This document shows positions 12,052 through 22,478 of a DNA stretch of 64,000 bases, piece by piece. Within the stretch, counting starts at the first letter, position 1. The number at the start of each line of letters is the position of its first letter. Location of the stretch: the NCBI GenBank assembly GCA_902538885.1, contig CACBGU010000001.1, positions 1-64,000 on the forward strand, in the 5' to 3' direction. The DNA is from an uncultured Pelagibacteraceae bacterium. Lineage in GTDB: Bacteria; Pseudomonadota; Alphaproteobacteria; Pelagibacterales; Pelagibacteraceae. The notes beneath the pieces were generated by a model. It was not told the DNA's origin. It saw nothing but the letters and a program-made list of their open reading frames with translations, and searched no databases. The translations under genes and the position numbers were made by a program.

Positions 12052-14117
12052 TGTCAGAGTTTTTTTTAGAATTATTTAGTGAAGAAATACCCTCAAATCT
12101 TCAACAAAATTTAAGGGAAGATTTACTTAAAAGTTTTAATGATTTTTTTTTAGAAAAATCAATTTTATTTAAAAAAAGTTCATCATATTCAACACCAAAC
12201 AGACTAGTGGTATTGTTTGAAGGGGTTCAAAAAAATGTTGTACTAAAATCTGAGGAGATTAAAGGTCCAAATATCAAGTCACCAGAGGTAGCAATAGAGG
12301 GATTTGTTAGGTCAAATAAAATCGTAAAAAAGGATCTCTACCAAAAGAAAACTGACAAAGGAGAATTTTATTTTTTCAAGACAAAATCAAAAAAATTGCA
12401 CACACATGAATTGCTAGAGCAATTTATCCCAATATTGTTAAGTAAAATTCAATGGAAAAAATCAATGTATTGGGGAACCTTTGACCTAAATTGGGGGAGA
12501 CCGTTAAAATCAATTCTAGCTGTATTTGATAAAAAAAAATTAAATTTTAATTTTCATCACTTAACATCTTCTAACTCAACCTTTATTGATAAAGAATTTG
12601 AGGAAAATAAAAAGTCTTTCTTAGAATTTAAAAATTATAAAAGTTTTTTTAAAAAAATTGACATTATCGTTGATCACAATGAAAGAAAAAAATTAATAGA
12701 AAAAAAATTTAACAATATATTAAAAAATAAAAATATTAAGATCCAACATAATCCTAGATTACTTAATGAAGTTGTAGATTTAATAGATCAACCAAATATC
12801 CTTCTTTGTGAATTTGATAAAAAATTTTTAAATATTCCAAAAGAAATATTAATTATTACCATGCAATACCACCAAAAATATTTTCCTATATTTGACAATA
12901 AAGAAAATATTACCAATGAGTTTTTAGTGGTTGCAAACAAAAAAGACAAGAAGGGATTAATAAAATTAGGAAATGAGAGAGTAGTTGAAGCTAGATTAAG
13001 TGATGCAGAATTTTTTTGGAAAAAAGATAAATCTCAAAATATGGTCAAAAAAGTTACTGAATTAAAATCAATGAATTATTTTAAAGGATTAGGAAGTTAT
13101 TTCGATAAAGCCCAAAGAATGAGAAAATTGGGTGGAATGATATCTGATGAACTTTTAATCAGTAAAGAAAAAGTTGAATTGTCAGCATCAATTTGTAAAG
13201 TTGATTTATTATCAGAACTAGTAGGTGAATTTCCAGAACTACAAGGTGTAATGGGAGGTTATTTTGCTAACGCACAAGGTTTTGATAAAGATTTAGCTTT
13301 GGCGATAAGTGAGCAATATTTACCTACAGGTTCAGGTTCAAGAGTTCCAAAAAAACCATTTAGCATAGCCCTTTCTTTAGCTGATAAGATAGATACTTTA
13401 GTTGGTTTTTTTGGTTTAAATCAAAAACCAACAAGTTCGAAAGATCCGTATGCTCTAAGAAGATTAGCATTGGGGGTAATAAGAATAATAGTTGAAAATA
13501 AAAAAGATTTTAAAATAAAAGATCTAATTAATTATTCTTTAAGCCTGTATTTAGATCAAGGTTTTGAAATTGATAACCAATCCCTACAAAATGAATTATC
13601 AGATTTTTTAATGGATAGATTAAAATATCACATGAAGGAAGAAAATATTAGAAATGATATAATTCAAGCATCAACTAGTTCTTATAACTTAGATCAATCT
13701 GTTATTATTTTTAATAAAGCTAAACATTTAAATAAAATTATTAACAAACCAAATGGTTTAGATATTATTGCAAGCTATAAAAGAGCCTCAAACATTTTAG
13801 ACGGTGAATTAAAAAAAGATAAAATAGAATTATCAAATACAACTGACCCTGGAATTTTTAAAACTGAGTTAGAAAAAAACCTATTTAAAAAAATTAGTGA
13901 ATTAAGGAAATATTTTTCAGGCATCAATAAAGATGAAAATTATGTTCAAACATTGGACAATTTAGCTAGCGTCAAAAGAGAGGTTTTTGACTTTTTTGAT
14001 AATGTAATTGTGAACGAAGATGATCTGGTCATAAAGAAGAATAGGCTGGAACTAATCCAAATGATGTGTAAAACGTTCAACAATTATGTTAATTTTGCTC
14101 TAATCGACTCCCATTAA
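12051..14117 (+). CDS. glyS: glycyl-tRNA synthetase beta subunit
   Basis: Immediately downstream of glyQ; LELFSEEIPSNLQ N-terminus and full length 688 aa. Confidence 0.95.
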   Translation: MSEFFLELFSEEIPSNLQQNLREDLLKSFNDFFLEKSILFKKSSSYSTPNRLVVLFEGVQKNVVLKSEEIKGPNIKSPEVAIEGFVRSNKIVKKDLYQKKTDKGEFYFFKTKSKKLHTHELLEQFIPILLSKIQWKKSMYWGTFDLNWGRPLKSILAVFDKKKLNFNFHHLTSSNSTFIDKEFEENKKSFLEFKNYKSFFKKIDIIVDHNERKKLIEKKFNNILKNKNIKIQHNPRLLNEVVDLIDQPNILLCEFDKKFLNIPKEILIITMQYHQKYFPIFDNKENITNEFLVVANKKDKKGLIKLGNERVVEARLSDAEFFWKKDKSQNMVKKVTELKSMNYFKGLGSYFDKAQRMRKLGGMISDELLISKEKVELSASICKVDLLSELVGEFPELQGVMGGYFANAQGFDKDLALAISEQYLPTGSGSRVPKKPFSIALSLADKIDTLVGFFGLNQKPTSSKDPYALRRLALGVIRIIVENKKDFKIKDLINYSLSLYLDQGFEIDNQSLQNELSDFLMDRLKYHMKEENIRNDIIQASTSSYNLDQSVIIFNKAKHLNKIINKPNGLDIIASYKRASNILDGELKKDKIELSNTTDPGIFKTELEKNLFKKISELRKYFSGINKDENYVQTLDNLASVKREVFDFFDNVIVNEDDLVIKKNRLELIQMMCKTFNNYVNFALIDSH

Positions 14118-16783
14118 TGAAAAAACTTATTTTAAACTTTAATTCTAAGGATAGTAAAAAAATTAAAAATCCTAAAAACTTTTTAGGAGGAAAAGGTGCT
14201 AATCTTTCTGAAATGGGAAGAATGGGTCTTCCAGTGCCTCCTGGTTTTACAATATCTACAAAAGTTTGCGAAATTTTTTATAAGGATAAAAAAAGATTAA
14301 ATAAAAGTTTAATTTCTCAAATTAAAAAAGAATTAAAATTAATCGAAAAAGATGTTTCTAAGAAATTTGGGGACTTAAAAAATCCACTTTTATTATCTGT
14401 GCGGTCTGGTGCAAGAGTATCAATGCCAGGTATGATGGATACTATTCTAAATCTGGGTCTTAACGATAAAACAGTTAAAGCTTTAGCAATTAAAACTTCA
14501 AATGGAAGATTTGCTAAAGACAGTTATAGAAGATTCATTCAAATGTACGGTAATGTGGTAATGGGTGTAGAAGGTTATCATTTTGAGGAATTAATTGAAA
14601 ATTATAAACTTACGAAAGGTGTTTTGTTAGATACAGATTTAGATGAAAGTGATTGGGATGGATTAATTGAAGATTTTAAAAGAACAGTAAGAGAAAAGGC
14701 AAAAAAGGATTTTCCTCAAGATGTTCACGAACAATTGCTAGGAGCAATAAGCGCAGTATTTTTATCATGGGAAAGTAATAGAGCAAAAGTTTATAGAAAA
14801 CTAAATCAAATCCCAGCCGAGTGGGGAACTGCTGTAAATGTTCAATCAATGGTTTTTGGAAATATGGGTGATGATTGTGCAACGGGAGTTGTGTTTACAC
14901 GAAATCCATCAGATGGATCAAATGAAATATATGGTGAGTATTTAATTAATGCGCAAGGCGAAGATGTTGTAGCGGGCACAAGGACGCCTCAATACATAAC
15001 TAAAAAAGCTAGGAGAGATGCTAAAGTAAAAGAATTATCAATGGAAGAGTCTATGCCTAAAGTCTTTAAAGAACTTCAAAAAATTTTGAAAAAATTAGAG
15101 TCGCACTACAAAGATATGCAAGACGTAGAGTTTACAGTTGAAAATAGTAAACTATGGATGCTTCAAACAAGATCAGGAAAAAGAACAGCAAAATCAGCAG
15201 TGAAGATCGCAGTTGATATGGTTAAAGAAAAATTAATTTCTAAAAAGGAAGCTGTATTAAGAATTGACCCAAATTCTTTAGACACACTTTTGCACCCTAC
15301 TTTGGATGAAAAAAGTTCAATTAATGTTATAGCAAATGGATTACCAGCATCACCAGGTGCAGCCAGCGGTAAAGTTGTATTTACATCAGAAGAGGCTGAG
15401 AGATTAACCGCAATGATGCAAGATACAATTTTGGTTAGAGTAGAAACCTCCCCAGAAGATATACAAGGAATGCATGCTGCTAAAGGAATTTTGACTGCTA
15501 GAGGAGGAATGACAAGTCATGCAGCTGTTGTTGCGAGAGGCATGGGTAGACCATGTGTTTCAGGATCAAGTGAAATTGATATAAACTATGAAAATAAATC
15601 TTTTAAAACTTCTTCAATGGAGATTAAAGAAGGAGACGTAATCACTATTGATGGCTCAACTGGAAGAATTATTGCTGGAAGCGTTTCAACTGTGAAGCCT
15701 GAAATATCTGGTGATTTTTCCAAGTTAATGTCTTGGGCAGATAGCTTTAGGAAATTAAAAGTAAGAACAAATTCTGAGACACCAAAAGATACCAAAACAG
15801 CAAAAGATTTTGGTGCTGAGGGTATTGGATTATGTAGAACTGAACATATGTTTTTTGATGAAGAACGAATTTTGTCTGTAAGAGAAATGATATTATCTAA
15901 AACAAAAGAAGACAGAGCAATAGCATTACAAAAACTGTTACCACATCAAAGAAAAGATTTTATAGATATTTTTAAAATCATGAGTGGATTACCAGTCACA
16001 GTTAGATTGTTGGACCCACCATTACATGAATTTTTACCAAGTACAGAAAAGGAAATTAATGAGGTTGCTAGTATAGTTAATCTACCAGTTAAAGATGTTG
16101 AGTCAAGAATTGAAGAGCTCCATGAGCAAAATCCTATGTTAGGTCATAGGGGATGTCGTCTAGGAATATCTTTTCCTGAAATTTATGAAATGCAATGCAA
16201 AGCAATATTCGAGGCTTTGGCTTACCTCAAAAAAAATAAAATTAAATCTGCATTTCCTGAAATAATGATACCTTTAGTATCTACAGAGGCTGAAATTAAA
16301 ATAATGAAAGAATTAGTAATTAGAACTGCTAGTCAAGTTCAACAAGAAAATAAATTGAAAATAGAATTTTTAGTTGGAACGATGATTGAATTACCTAGAG
16401 CGGCAATAAAAGCAAAGGAAATTGCTAAGCATGCAGAATTCTTTAGTTTTGGAACAAATGATTTAACTCAAACTACTTTTGGAATTAGTAGAGATGATAG
16501 TGGTAAATTTTTAAATGATTATTTAGAAAACAAAATTTTTTCTGTTGATCCTTTCGTTTCAATAGATGAAGGAGTTTCAGATTTAGTTGAAATAGCAGTA
16601 GAAAAAGGAAGAAAACAAAATAAAAATCTTAAATTAGGTATTTGTGGAGAGCATGGAGGAGATCCACATAGTATATCTTTTTGTTCTAAAGTAGGATTGA
16701 ATTATGTTTCTTGTTCACCATATAGAGTTCCTGTTGCAAGGTTGGCTGCTGCTCAAGCTGAAATTAAAAAAAAATTAAATTAA
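14117..16783 (+). CDS. ppdK: pyruvate, phosphate dikinase
   Basis: 888 aa; GGKGANLSEM, GGMTSHAAVVARGMGRPCVSG, FSFGTNDLTQTTFG, GICGEHGGDP. Confidence 0.97.
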   Translation: MKKLILNFNSKDSKKIKNPKNFLGGKGANLSEMGRMGLPVPPGFTISTKVCEIFYKDKKRLNKSLISQIKKELKLIEKDVSKKFGDLKNPLLLSVRSGARVSMPGMMDTILNLGLNDKTVKALAIKTSNGRFAKDSYRRFIQMYGNVVMGVEGYHFEELIENYKLTKGVLLDTDLDESDWDGLIEDFKRTVREKAKKDFPQDVHEQLLGAISAVFLSWESNRAKVYRKLNQIPAEWGTAVNVQSMVFGNMGDDCATGVVFTRNPSDGSNEIYGEYLINAQGEDVVAGTRTPQYITKKARRDAKVKELSMEESMPKVFKELQKILKKLESHYKDMQDVEFTVENSKLWMLQTRSGKRTAKSAVKIAVDMVKEKLISKKEAVLRIDPNSLDTLLHPTLDEKSSINVIANGLPASPGAASGKVVFTSEEAERLTAMMQDTILVRVETSPEDIQGMHAAKGILTARGGMTSHAAVVARGMGRPCVSGSSEIDINYENKSFKTSSMEIKEGDVITIDGSTGRIIAGSVSTVKPEISGDFSKLMSWADSFRKLKVRTNSETPKDTKTAKDFGAEGIGLCRTEHMFFDEERILSVREMILSKTKEDRAIALQKLLPHQRKDFIDIFKIMSGLPVTVRLLDPPLHEFLPSTEKEINEVASIVNLPVKDVESRIEELHEQNPMLGHRGCRLGISFPEIYEMQCKAIFEALAYLKKNKIKSAFPEIMIPLVSTEAEIKIMKELVIRTASQVQQENKLKIEFLVGTMIELPRAAIKAKEIAKHAEFFSFGTNDLTQTTFGISRDDSGKFLNDYLENKIFSVDPFVSIDEGVSDLVEIAVEKGRKQNKNLKLGICGEHGGDPHSISFCSKVGLNYVSCSPYRVPVARLAAAQAEIKKKLN

Positions 16784-16785
16784 AT

Positions 16786-17045
16786 AGGGGGCGTTCTGTT
16801 GCCAGGTGCCCCAGACCCCGTTTGCTTAATTAACTAAGTTAATTAGGCAGCAAGTGCGTAACTTTCGTTAGCAATTATAAATTAGCCCGTTACGGTGGAA
16901 CAATCCCGAACGAAAGAATAGCCTTTAGTCACCCGTCGAATCTAGTTCACCCCCATAAGTTGTAATGGTGGAGGTGGTGGGTACTGCCCCCACGTCCGCA
17001 ATGGTTATTACGAAATTCGTTTATCGTCGTAGTTGGAAAACCAAC
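16786..17045 (-). ncRNA. ssrA: circularly permuted (two-piece) transfer-messenger RNA
   Basis: On the minus strand the acceptor piece comes first, ending GGACGTGGGGGCAGTACCCACCACCTCCACCA (T-arm plus CCA; CCA ends at 16966). An 11-nt spacer (16965..16955) follows, then the coding piece starting GGGGGTGAACTAGATTCGACGGG at 16954. 5' GGGGGTG pairs with 3' CACCTCC (7 bp, one G-U). A tag ORF and a downstream pseudoknot-like element follow. Outer ends are approximate. Confidence 0.93.
16843..16872 (-). other. tmRNA proteolysis tag reading frame (ANESYALAA*)
   Basis: GCT AAC GAA AGT TAC GCA CTT GCT GCC TAA within the ssrA coding piece; ends in the typical ALAA degron. Confidence 0.88.
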
Positions 17046-17087
17046 ATTATTAATATAAAAGTAATTACAACAGATTCAATAACAATC

Positions 17088-18035
17088 ATGAAATTAACTA
17101 AAGAACAACAAGAAGAAATAAAAAATCAACAATCTCAAAGCAACCAAACAAAAAGAGTTACTGCTCCTGAGCTTGAAAAAATCCTATATGAAGCAATACC
17201 AGCTTTAGATCATGGTTTTGTTAGAGTGGTTGATTATATGGGGGATGATACGTCCATCGTTCAATCAGCAAGAGTTTCATATGGAAAAGGAACGAAACAA
17301 GTTTCAACAGACAAAGGACTAATTAAATATTTGATGAGGCATTGGCACAGCACTCCATTCGAAATGTGTGAAATTAAATATCATGTTAAGCTTCCAATAT
17401 TTATTGCAAGACAATGGATTAGACATAGAACTGCAAATGTAAATGAATATTCTGCAAGGTATTCAATTTTGGATAAAGAATTTTATTTGCCATCACAAGA
17501 AAATTTAGCCGCTCAATCAACTAGTAATAGACAGGGTAGAGGAGATGTCTTGGAAGGAAAACAGGCAGAGGAAGTTTTAGAACTTCTAAAAAGTGATGCA
17601 GAGAGAACTTATGATAATTATGAGACTATGCTTAATGAAAGATTTGATGGATCAACTATTGATGAAAATAAAAAAGGTCTAGCGAGAGAACTTGCAAGAA
17701 TGAATTTAACACTAAATACTTATACCCAATGGTACTGGAAAACTGATTTATTAAATTTAATGAATTTTTTAAGATTAAGAGCTGATAGTCACGCTCAATA
17801 TGAAATTAGAGTTTATGCAGACATTATGCTGGATACTGTAAAAAAATGGGTTCCTATAACTTATGATGCATTTATGGATTATAGAGTAGGAGGCACAGAA
17901 GTTTCTGCAAAAGGAAAAGTTATAATTCAAAAACTTATTAAAGGTGAAACTGTAGATGTTGAAAGTTCTGGATTGTCTAAAAGAGAGTGGAATGAATTAA
18001 TGACTGCTTTTGATCTTAAAGATAAGTTGATTTAA
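17088..18035 (+). CDS. thyX: FAD-dependent thymidylate synthase
   Basis: [19 protein letters not shown] (ThyX RHRxxSxxxxSxR-type motif). Track start 16965 lies inside ssrA; in-frame ATG at 17088 ([10 protein letters not shown]) is the more likely start. Confidence 0.93.
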   Translation: MKLTKEQQEEIKNQQSQSNQTKRVTAPELEKILYEAIPALDHGFVRVVDYMGDDTSIVQSARVSYGKGTKQVSTDKGLIKYLMRHWHSTPFEMCEIKYHVKLPIFIARQWIRHRTANVNEYSARYSILDKEFYLPSQENLAAQSTSNRQGRGDVLEGKQAEEVLELLKSDAERTYDNYETMLNERFDGSTIDENKKGLARELARMNLTLNTYTQWYWKTDLLNLMNFLRLRADSHAQYEIRVYADIMLDTVKKWVPITYDAFMDYRVGGTEVSAKGKVIIQKLIKGETVDVESSGLSKREWNELMTAFDLKDKLI

Positions 18036-18891
18036 TTTTTTCAGCAAAATTTAAATATATTTTAGAAATTTCATGCTCAGGGTTAGTTTCCACAATTGGC
18101 TTTCCTTCATCACCGGTTTTACCCACTTCAGGATTAATTGGAATTTCACCTAAAAATTCTTTTTGAAATTCCTCTGCAGTTTTCTTAACTCCACCTTCTC
18201 CAAAAATTTTATATTTTTTTCCATCATCTCCAATGAAAAAGCTCATGTTATCAACTAAACCCAAAATCTTAACTCCAAGTTTATCAAACATTTTAATTCC
18301 TCTTTTGACATCTAAAAGAGCTACTTCTTGAGGTGTACTTACAATTATTGCACCATCCATTTTTATTTCTTGAGAAAATGTAAGTTGAGTATCGCCAGTT
18401 CCTGGAGGCATATCAACGATAATAAAATCTAAATCTTTCCAATTTACTTTCTGAGTAAAAGTTTTAATTGCACTCGTTACCATCGGCCCACGCCATATCA
18501 TTGGTGTTTGTTGATCAGCTAAAAAACCAATCGACATACACTGAATGTCATATTTTGTAATTGGATCTAATTTTTGACCATCACTTTTTGGTTTTTCATT
18601 AATATTAAACATCTTAGGAATTGATGGACCATAAATATCTGCATCTAAAAGACCAACTTTGCATCCAACTTTCTTTAACGCCAAAGCAAGATTCGTTGCA
18701 AAAGTAGATTTTCCAACACCTCCTTTTGCACTAGAGATGGCTATAGTAAATTTAGTTCCAAGGATTGGATTTTTAGTGAATTTTTTAGGCTCTAGCTTAC
18801 TTTTCATTGCGGCACTAAGTTCAGGTTTTTTCTCAGTCATAAAAGCATCATTACTTGTTTTTTGCATTAAAGACACTATATAAGTTGACAT
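18016..18891 (-). CDS. mrp: Mrp/ApbC family Fe-S cluster carrier ATPase
   Basis: [17 protein letters not shown] deviant Walker [13 protein letters not shown] motif; alternative starts at 18867 or 18840. Confidence 0.92.
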   Translation of the reverse strand: MSTYIVSLMQKTSNDAFMTEKKPELSAAMKSKLEPKKFTKNPILGTKFTIAISSAKGGVGKSTFATNLALALKKVGCKVGLLDADIYGPSIPKMFNINEKPKSDGQKLDPITKYDIQCMSIGFLADQQTPMIWRGPMVTSAIKTFTQKVNWKDLDFIIVDMPPGTGDTQLTFSQEIKMDGAIIVSTPQEVALLDVKRGIKMFDKLGVKILGLVDNMSFFIGDDGKKYKIFGEGGVKKTAEEFQKEFLGEIPINPEVGKTGDEGKPIVETNPEHEISKIYLNFAEKIKSTYL

Positions 18892-19992
18892 ATGTCAGAC
18901 GATTTTAAAGGTCAAAGTCCTTGGGGAGCACCTCCTGGTGGAGGCGGTAGTGGTAATGGATCAGGTAGAGGACCTACACCACCAAATATCGACGAATTAA
19001 TTAGAGATCTTCAAGATAAAATTAAAAGATTTTTACCTGGTGGAAAAACTTCAGGAGGAAAATCAATAAGTCTAATTTTATTAGTTTTAGTTTTTGTATG
19101 GTTAGCGAGCGGACTTTATAGAGTATTACCCGATGAACAAGGCGTTGTACTAAGATTTGGTAAGTTTGTAAAAACTACACAGCCTGGTTTGAACTATCAT
19201 ATACCTTTTCCTGTTGAGACTGTTCAAACACCGAAAGTTACTAAGGTTAATAGAATGGATATAGGATTTAGGTCTGAAAGAGACAGTGGTTTTTCAACAG
19301 GTGGTGGAGTTGCTGATGTTCCACAAGAAAGCTTAATGTTAACTGGGGACGAAAATATTGTTAACATAGATTTTTCAGTATTTTGGGTAATTAAAGATGC
19401 GGGAAATTTTTTATTCAAAATTCAAGACCCAGAGGGTACTGTTAAAGCAGCCGCTGAAACTGCAATGAGGGAAGTAATAGCAAAAAGTGATATTCAGCCA
19501 ATTTTAACAGAAGGTAGATCTAAAATTGAGGTTGAGACACAAAATATAATACAAAGTATTTTAGATGACTATGAAAGTGGAATACAAATTACACAAGTTC
19601 AAACACAAAAGGCTGACCCACCTGATCAAGTAATTGATGCATTTAGAGATGTACAGGCTGCAAGAGCCGATATGGAAAGGTCTAAAAACGAGGCTGAAGC
19701 CTATGCAAATGATGTTATTCCAAGAGCACGAGGGGAAGCGCAAAAAATTTTACAAGCAGCAGAAGCTTATAAAAAGGAAGTTGTTGCAAAAGCAGAGGGT
19801 GAAGCAAGTAGATTTATAGCTATCTACAATGAGTATAAAAATGCAAAAGCAGTTACTCAAGAAAGAATGTATTTAGAAACTATGGAGAAAGTTTTAGCAG
19901 ATATTGACAAAGTAATTATTGAAAAAAATGCAGGTTCAGGTGTAGTTCCATATTTGCCTTTGCCTGAGTTAAAAAAGAAAGCGACAAATTAA
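18892..19992 (+). CDS. hflK: FtsH protease activity modulator HflK
   Basis: Gly-rich N-terminus, single TM and SPFH domain; adjacent to hflC. Confidence 0.95.
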   Translation: MSDDFKGQSPWGAPPGGGGSGNGSGRGPTPPNIDELIRDLQDKIKRFLPGGKTSGGKSISLILLVLVFVWLASGLYRVLPDEQGVVLRFGKFVKTTQPGLNYHIPFPVETVQTPKVTKVNRMDIGFRSERDSGFSTGGGVADVPQESLMLTGDENIVNIDFSVFWVIKDAGNFLFKIQDPEGTVKAAAETAMREVIAKSDIQPILTEGRSKIEVETQNIIQSILDDYESGIQITQVQTQKADPPDQVIDAFRDVQAARADMERSKNEAEAYANDVIPRARGEAQKILQAAEAYKKEVVAKAEGEASRFIAIYNEYKNAKAVTQERMYLETMEKVLADIDKVIIEKNAGSGVVPYLPLPELKKKATN

Positions 19993-19993
19993 A

Positions 19994-20866
19994 ATGAAAG
20001 CTGGAAAAATATTAGCTGGGTTATTAGTTGCAATTGGTGTTGTAGCTTTTTTATCAGTAATTATAGTTAAAGAGGTTAATCAAGCAATTATTCTTCAATT
20101 TGGTGATCCAAAAAGAATTATAATGAAACCAGGTTTAAATTTTAAAATTCCATTTATTCAAAACGTTGTTTATTTAGATAAAAGAATTTTAAATTTAGAT
20201 GCTCCTCCTGAAGAGGTTATTGCATCAGATCAGAAACGTTTGATTGTGGACGCATTTGCAAGATTTCAGATCGTAGATCCTCTGAAGTTTTATATTTCAG
20301 TTGGAAATGAAAGAGTTGCAAGATCAAGATTATCAACAATTATAAATTCAAGAATTAGAAATGTATTAGGTCAAGAGGAATTACAAACTTTATTATCTAA
20401 AGATAGATCTAAACAGATGGCATTAATTAAAGAAGGTGTTAATAACGAAGCGCAAAATTTTGGAATTAACATTGTTGATGTCAGAATTAAAAGAGCAGAC
20501 TTACCTCAAGCTAACAGTGATGCAATTTACAGAAGAATGCAGACTGAAAGGGAAAGAGAAGCAAAAGAATTTAGAGCAAAAGGTGCTGAGATGGCTGTAA
20601 CTATTACATCAACAGCTGATAAAGAAGTTACTGTAATCTTAGCAGATGCTCAAAAACAATCTGAGATTATGAAAGGGGAAGGTGATGGACAAAGAAATAA
20701 AATATTTGCTGACGCCTTTGGTCAAGATCCAGAATTTTTTGCTTTCTACAGAGCTATGCAGGCATATGAAAAAGCTCTAATTGGTGGTGAAACTTCTTTA
20801 ATTTTATCACCCGATAGTGAATTTTTTAAATTTTTTGGAAATATAAAACCTGAAATCCAACAATAA
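19994..20866 (+). CDS. hflC: FtsH protease modulator HflC
   Basis: SPFH domain; SNDAIYRRMQTEREREAKEFRAKGAE-type region. Confidence 0.95.
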   Translation: MKAGKILAGLLVAIGVVAFLSVIIVKEVNQAIILQFGDPKRIIMKPGLNFKIPFIQNVVYLDKRILNLDAPPEEVIASDQKRLIVDAFARFQIVDPLKFYISVGNERVARSRLSTIINSRIRNVLGQEELQTLLSKDRSKQMALIKEGVNNEAQNFGINIVDVRIKRADLPQANSDAIYRRMQTEREREAKEFRAKGAEMAVTITSTADKEVTVILADAQKQSEIMKGEGDGQRNKIFADAFGQDPEFFAFYRAMQAYEKALIGGETSLILSPDSEFFKFFGNIKPEIQQ

Positions 20867-20873
20867 TTCTTAA

Positions 20874-21059
20874 ATGCGTGAGCTAGTTATAGCTTTTAGT
20901 CTTTTCTTATTTATTGAGGGAATTTTGTTCGCCTTATTTCCAGCAAAAATGAAAAGTATGTTAAAAAAATTAGAACTTGTTAAAGATAGTCAGCTTAGAT
21001 CAGGTGGACTTATTTTTGCATTGATAGGTTTTATAATTATTTATTACATTAAGAGTTAA
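20874..21059 (+). CDS. DUF2065 family small membrane protein
   Basis: 61 aa, two TM segments; position between hflC and a DegP-type protease. Confidence 0.8.
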   Translation: MRELVIAFSLFLFIEGILFALFPAKMKSMLKKLELVKDSQLRSGGLIFALIGFIIIYYIKS

Positions 21060-21060
21060 T

Positions 21061-22476
21061 ATGAGAAATATTAAAATCATATTTTTAACGATAGTTTTAT
21101 CATTTACTTTTTCATTAAATGTAAACTCTAAACCAGTTCCTGCTTCATTCGCAGATCTTGCAGAAAAATTAATGCCATCTGTGGTAAATATTTCCACTAC
21201 AACAACTGTTGTGACAAACACTAATCCTTTTCCTTTTCAATTTCCTCCAGGGTCTCCTTTCGAGGATATGTTTAAAGAATTTGGAACACCTCAAGAAAGA
21301 CAATCAGCTGCTTTAGGTTCCGGGTTTATAATTGATGAGAAAGGAATTGTGGTAACGAATAATCACGTTATCCAAGATGCTGACGACATTATTGTTAGGG
21401 TAAATGGAGACCAAGAATTTAAAGCTAAGGTTCTAGGTGCTGACCCTTTAATGGACATTGCTGTTTTACAATTAGAAACAGATGAAAAGTTTATTCCAGT
21501 CGCATTTGGTGACTCTGATAAAGCAAGAATTGGTGATTGGGTTTTAGCAATTGGAAATCCGTTTGGTTTAGGTGGAACTGTTACTGCTGGAATTATTTCA
21601 GCAAGAAATCGATCAATTGGTTTATCAAGATATGAAGATTTCATACAAACAGATGCATCCATAAATTCTGGAAATTCTGGTGGACCTTTGTTTGATATGG
21701 AAGGAAATGTAATTGGAATTAATACAGCAATTCTTGGACGTAATGGTTCTATTGGAATTGGATTTTCTATACCGTCTAACAGTGCTCAAATTGTAATTAA
21801 ACAATTAATCGAATTTGGTGAAACAAAAAGAGGATGGTTAGGAGTTAGAATTCAAGATGTAACAAAAGAAATTGCTGAAGTTGAAAAATTAGATAAAGCT
21901 CGAGGAGCACTTGTAGCAAGTGTTGCAGAAAATAGTCCTTCAGAAAAAGCAGGAATACAAGCTGGTGATATTATTTTAGAATTTAATGGAGAAAAAATAA
22001 ATCAAATGAAAGAACTTCCAGCGATCGTTGCACGAACAGAGGTTGGAAAAAAAGTTGAGGTTAAAATTTGGAGAGACAAAAAAGAGATTATTAAAAATGT
22101 TATTTTAGGAAGATTAGAAACTTCAGATGATTTTAAAATAAGCAAAAATCAAGAAACTGAAAAACAAAATAATGAAGAGATCATTGAGAGTTTAAGAATA
22201 GCAGTAAGACCATTGACTAAAGAAGATATTAAAAACAGAAAATTACCAAACCAAACAACAGGAGTGGTAATAACTAAAATAGCAAACAATAGTCCTGTAG
22301 CAAATTCAATAGAACTTAATAGCATTATTATTGAAGCTCAGAAGAAAAAAATTAAATCTGCAGATGATTTAAGAGATATTACTAAAGAAGTTTTAAATTC
22401 AAATCAGAAAACAGTTTTACTTGCTATCTATAACAATCAAAATCAACGAAGATACGTCGGTGTTAAGTTAGACTGA
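21061..22476 (+). CDS. degP: Do/DegP-type periplasmic serine endoprotease
   Basis: Signal peptide; TNNHVI, D, and SGNSGGPLFD catalytic motifs; two PDZ domains. Confidence 0.93.
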   Translation: MRNIKIIFLTIVLSFTFSLNVNSKPVPASFADLAEKLMPSVVNISTTTTVVTNTNPFPFQFPPGSPFEDMFKEFGTPQERQSAALGSGFIIDEKGIVVTNNHVIQDADDIIVRVNGDQEFKAKVLGADPLMDIAVLQLETDEKFIPVAFGDSDKARIGDWVLAIGNPFGLGGTVTAGIISARNRSIGLSRYEDFIQTDASINSGNSGGPLFDMEGNVIGINTAILGRNGSIGIGFSIPSNSAQIVIKQLIEFGETKRGWLGVRIQDVTKEIAEVEKLDKARGALVASVAENSPSEKAGIQAGDIILEFNGEKINQMKELPAIVARTEVGKKVEVKIWRDKKEIIKNVILGRLETSDDFKISKNQETEKQNNEEIIESLRIAVRPLTKEDIKNRKLPNQTTGVVITKIANNSPVANSIELNSIIIEAQKKKIKSADDLRDITKEVLNSNQKTVLLAIYNNQNQRRYVGVKLD

Positions 22477-22478
22477 TC

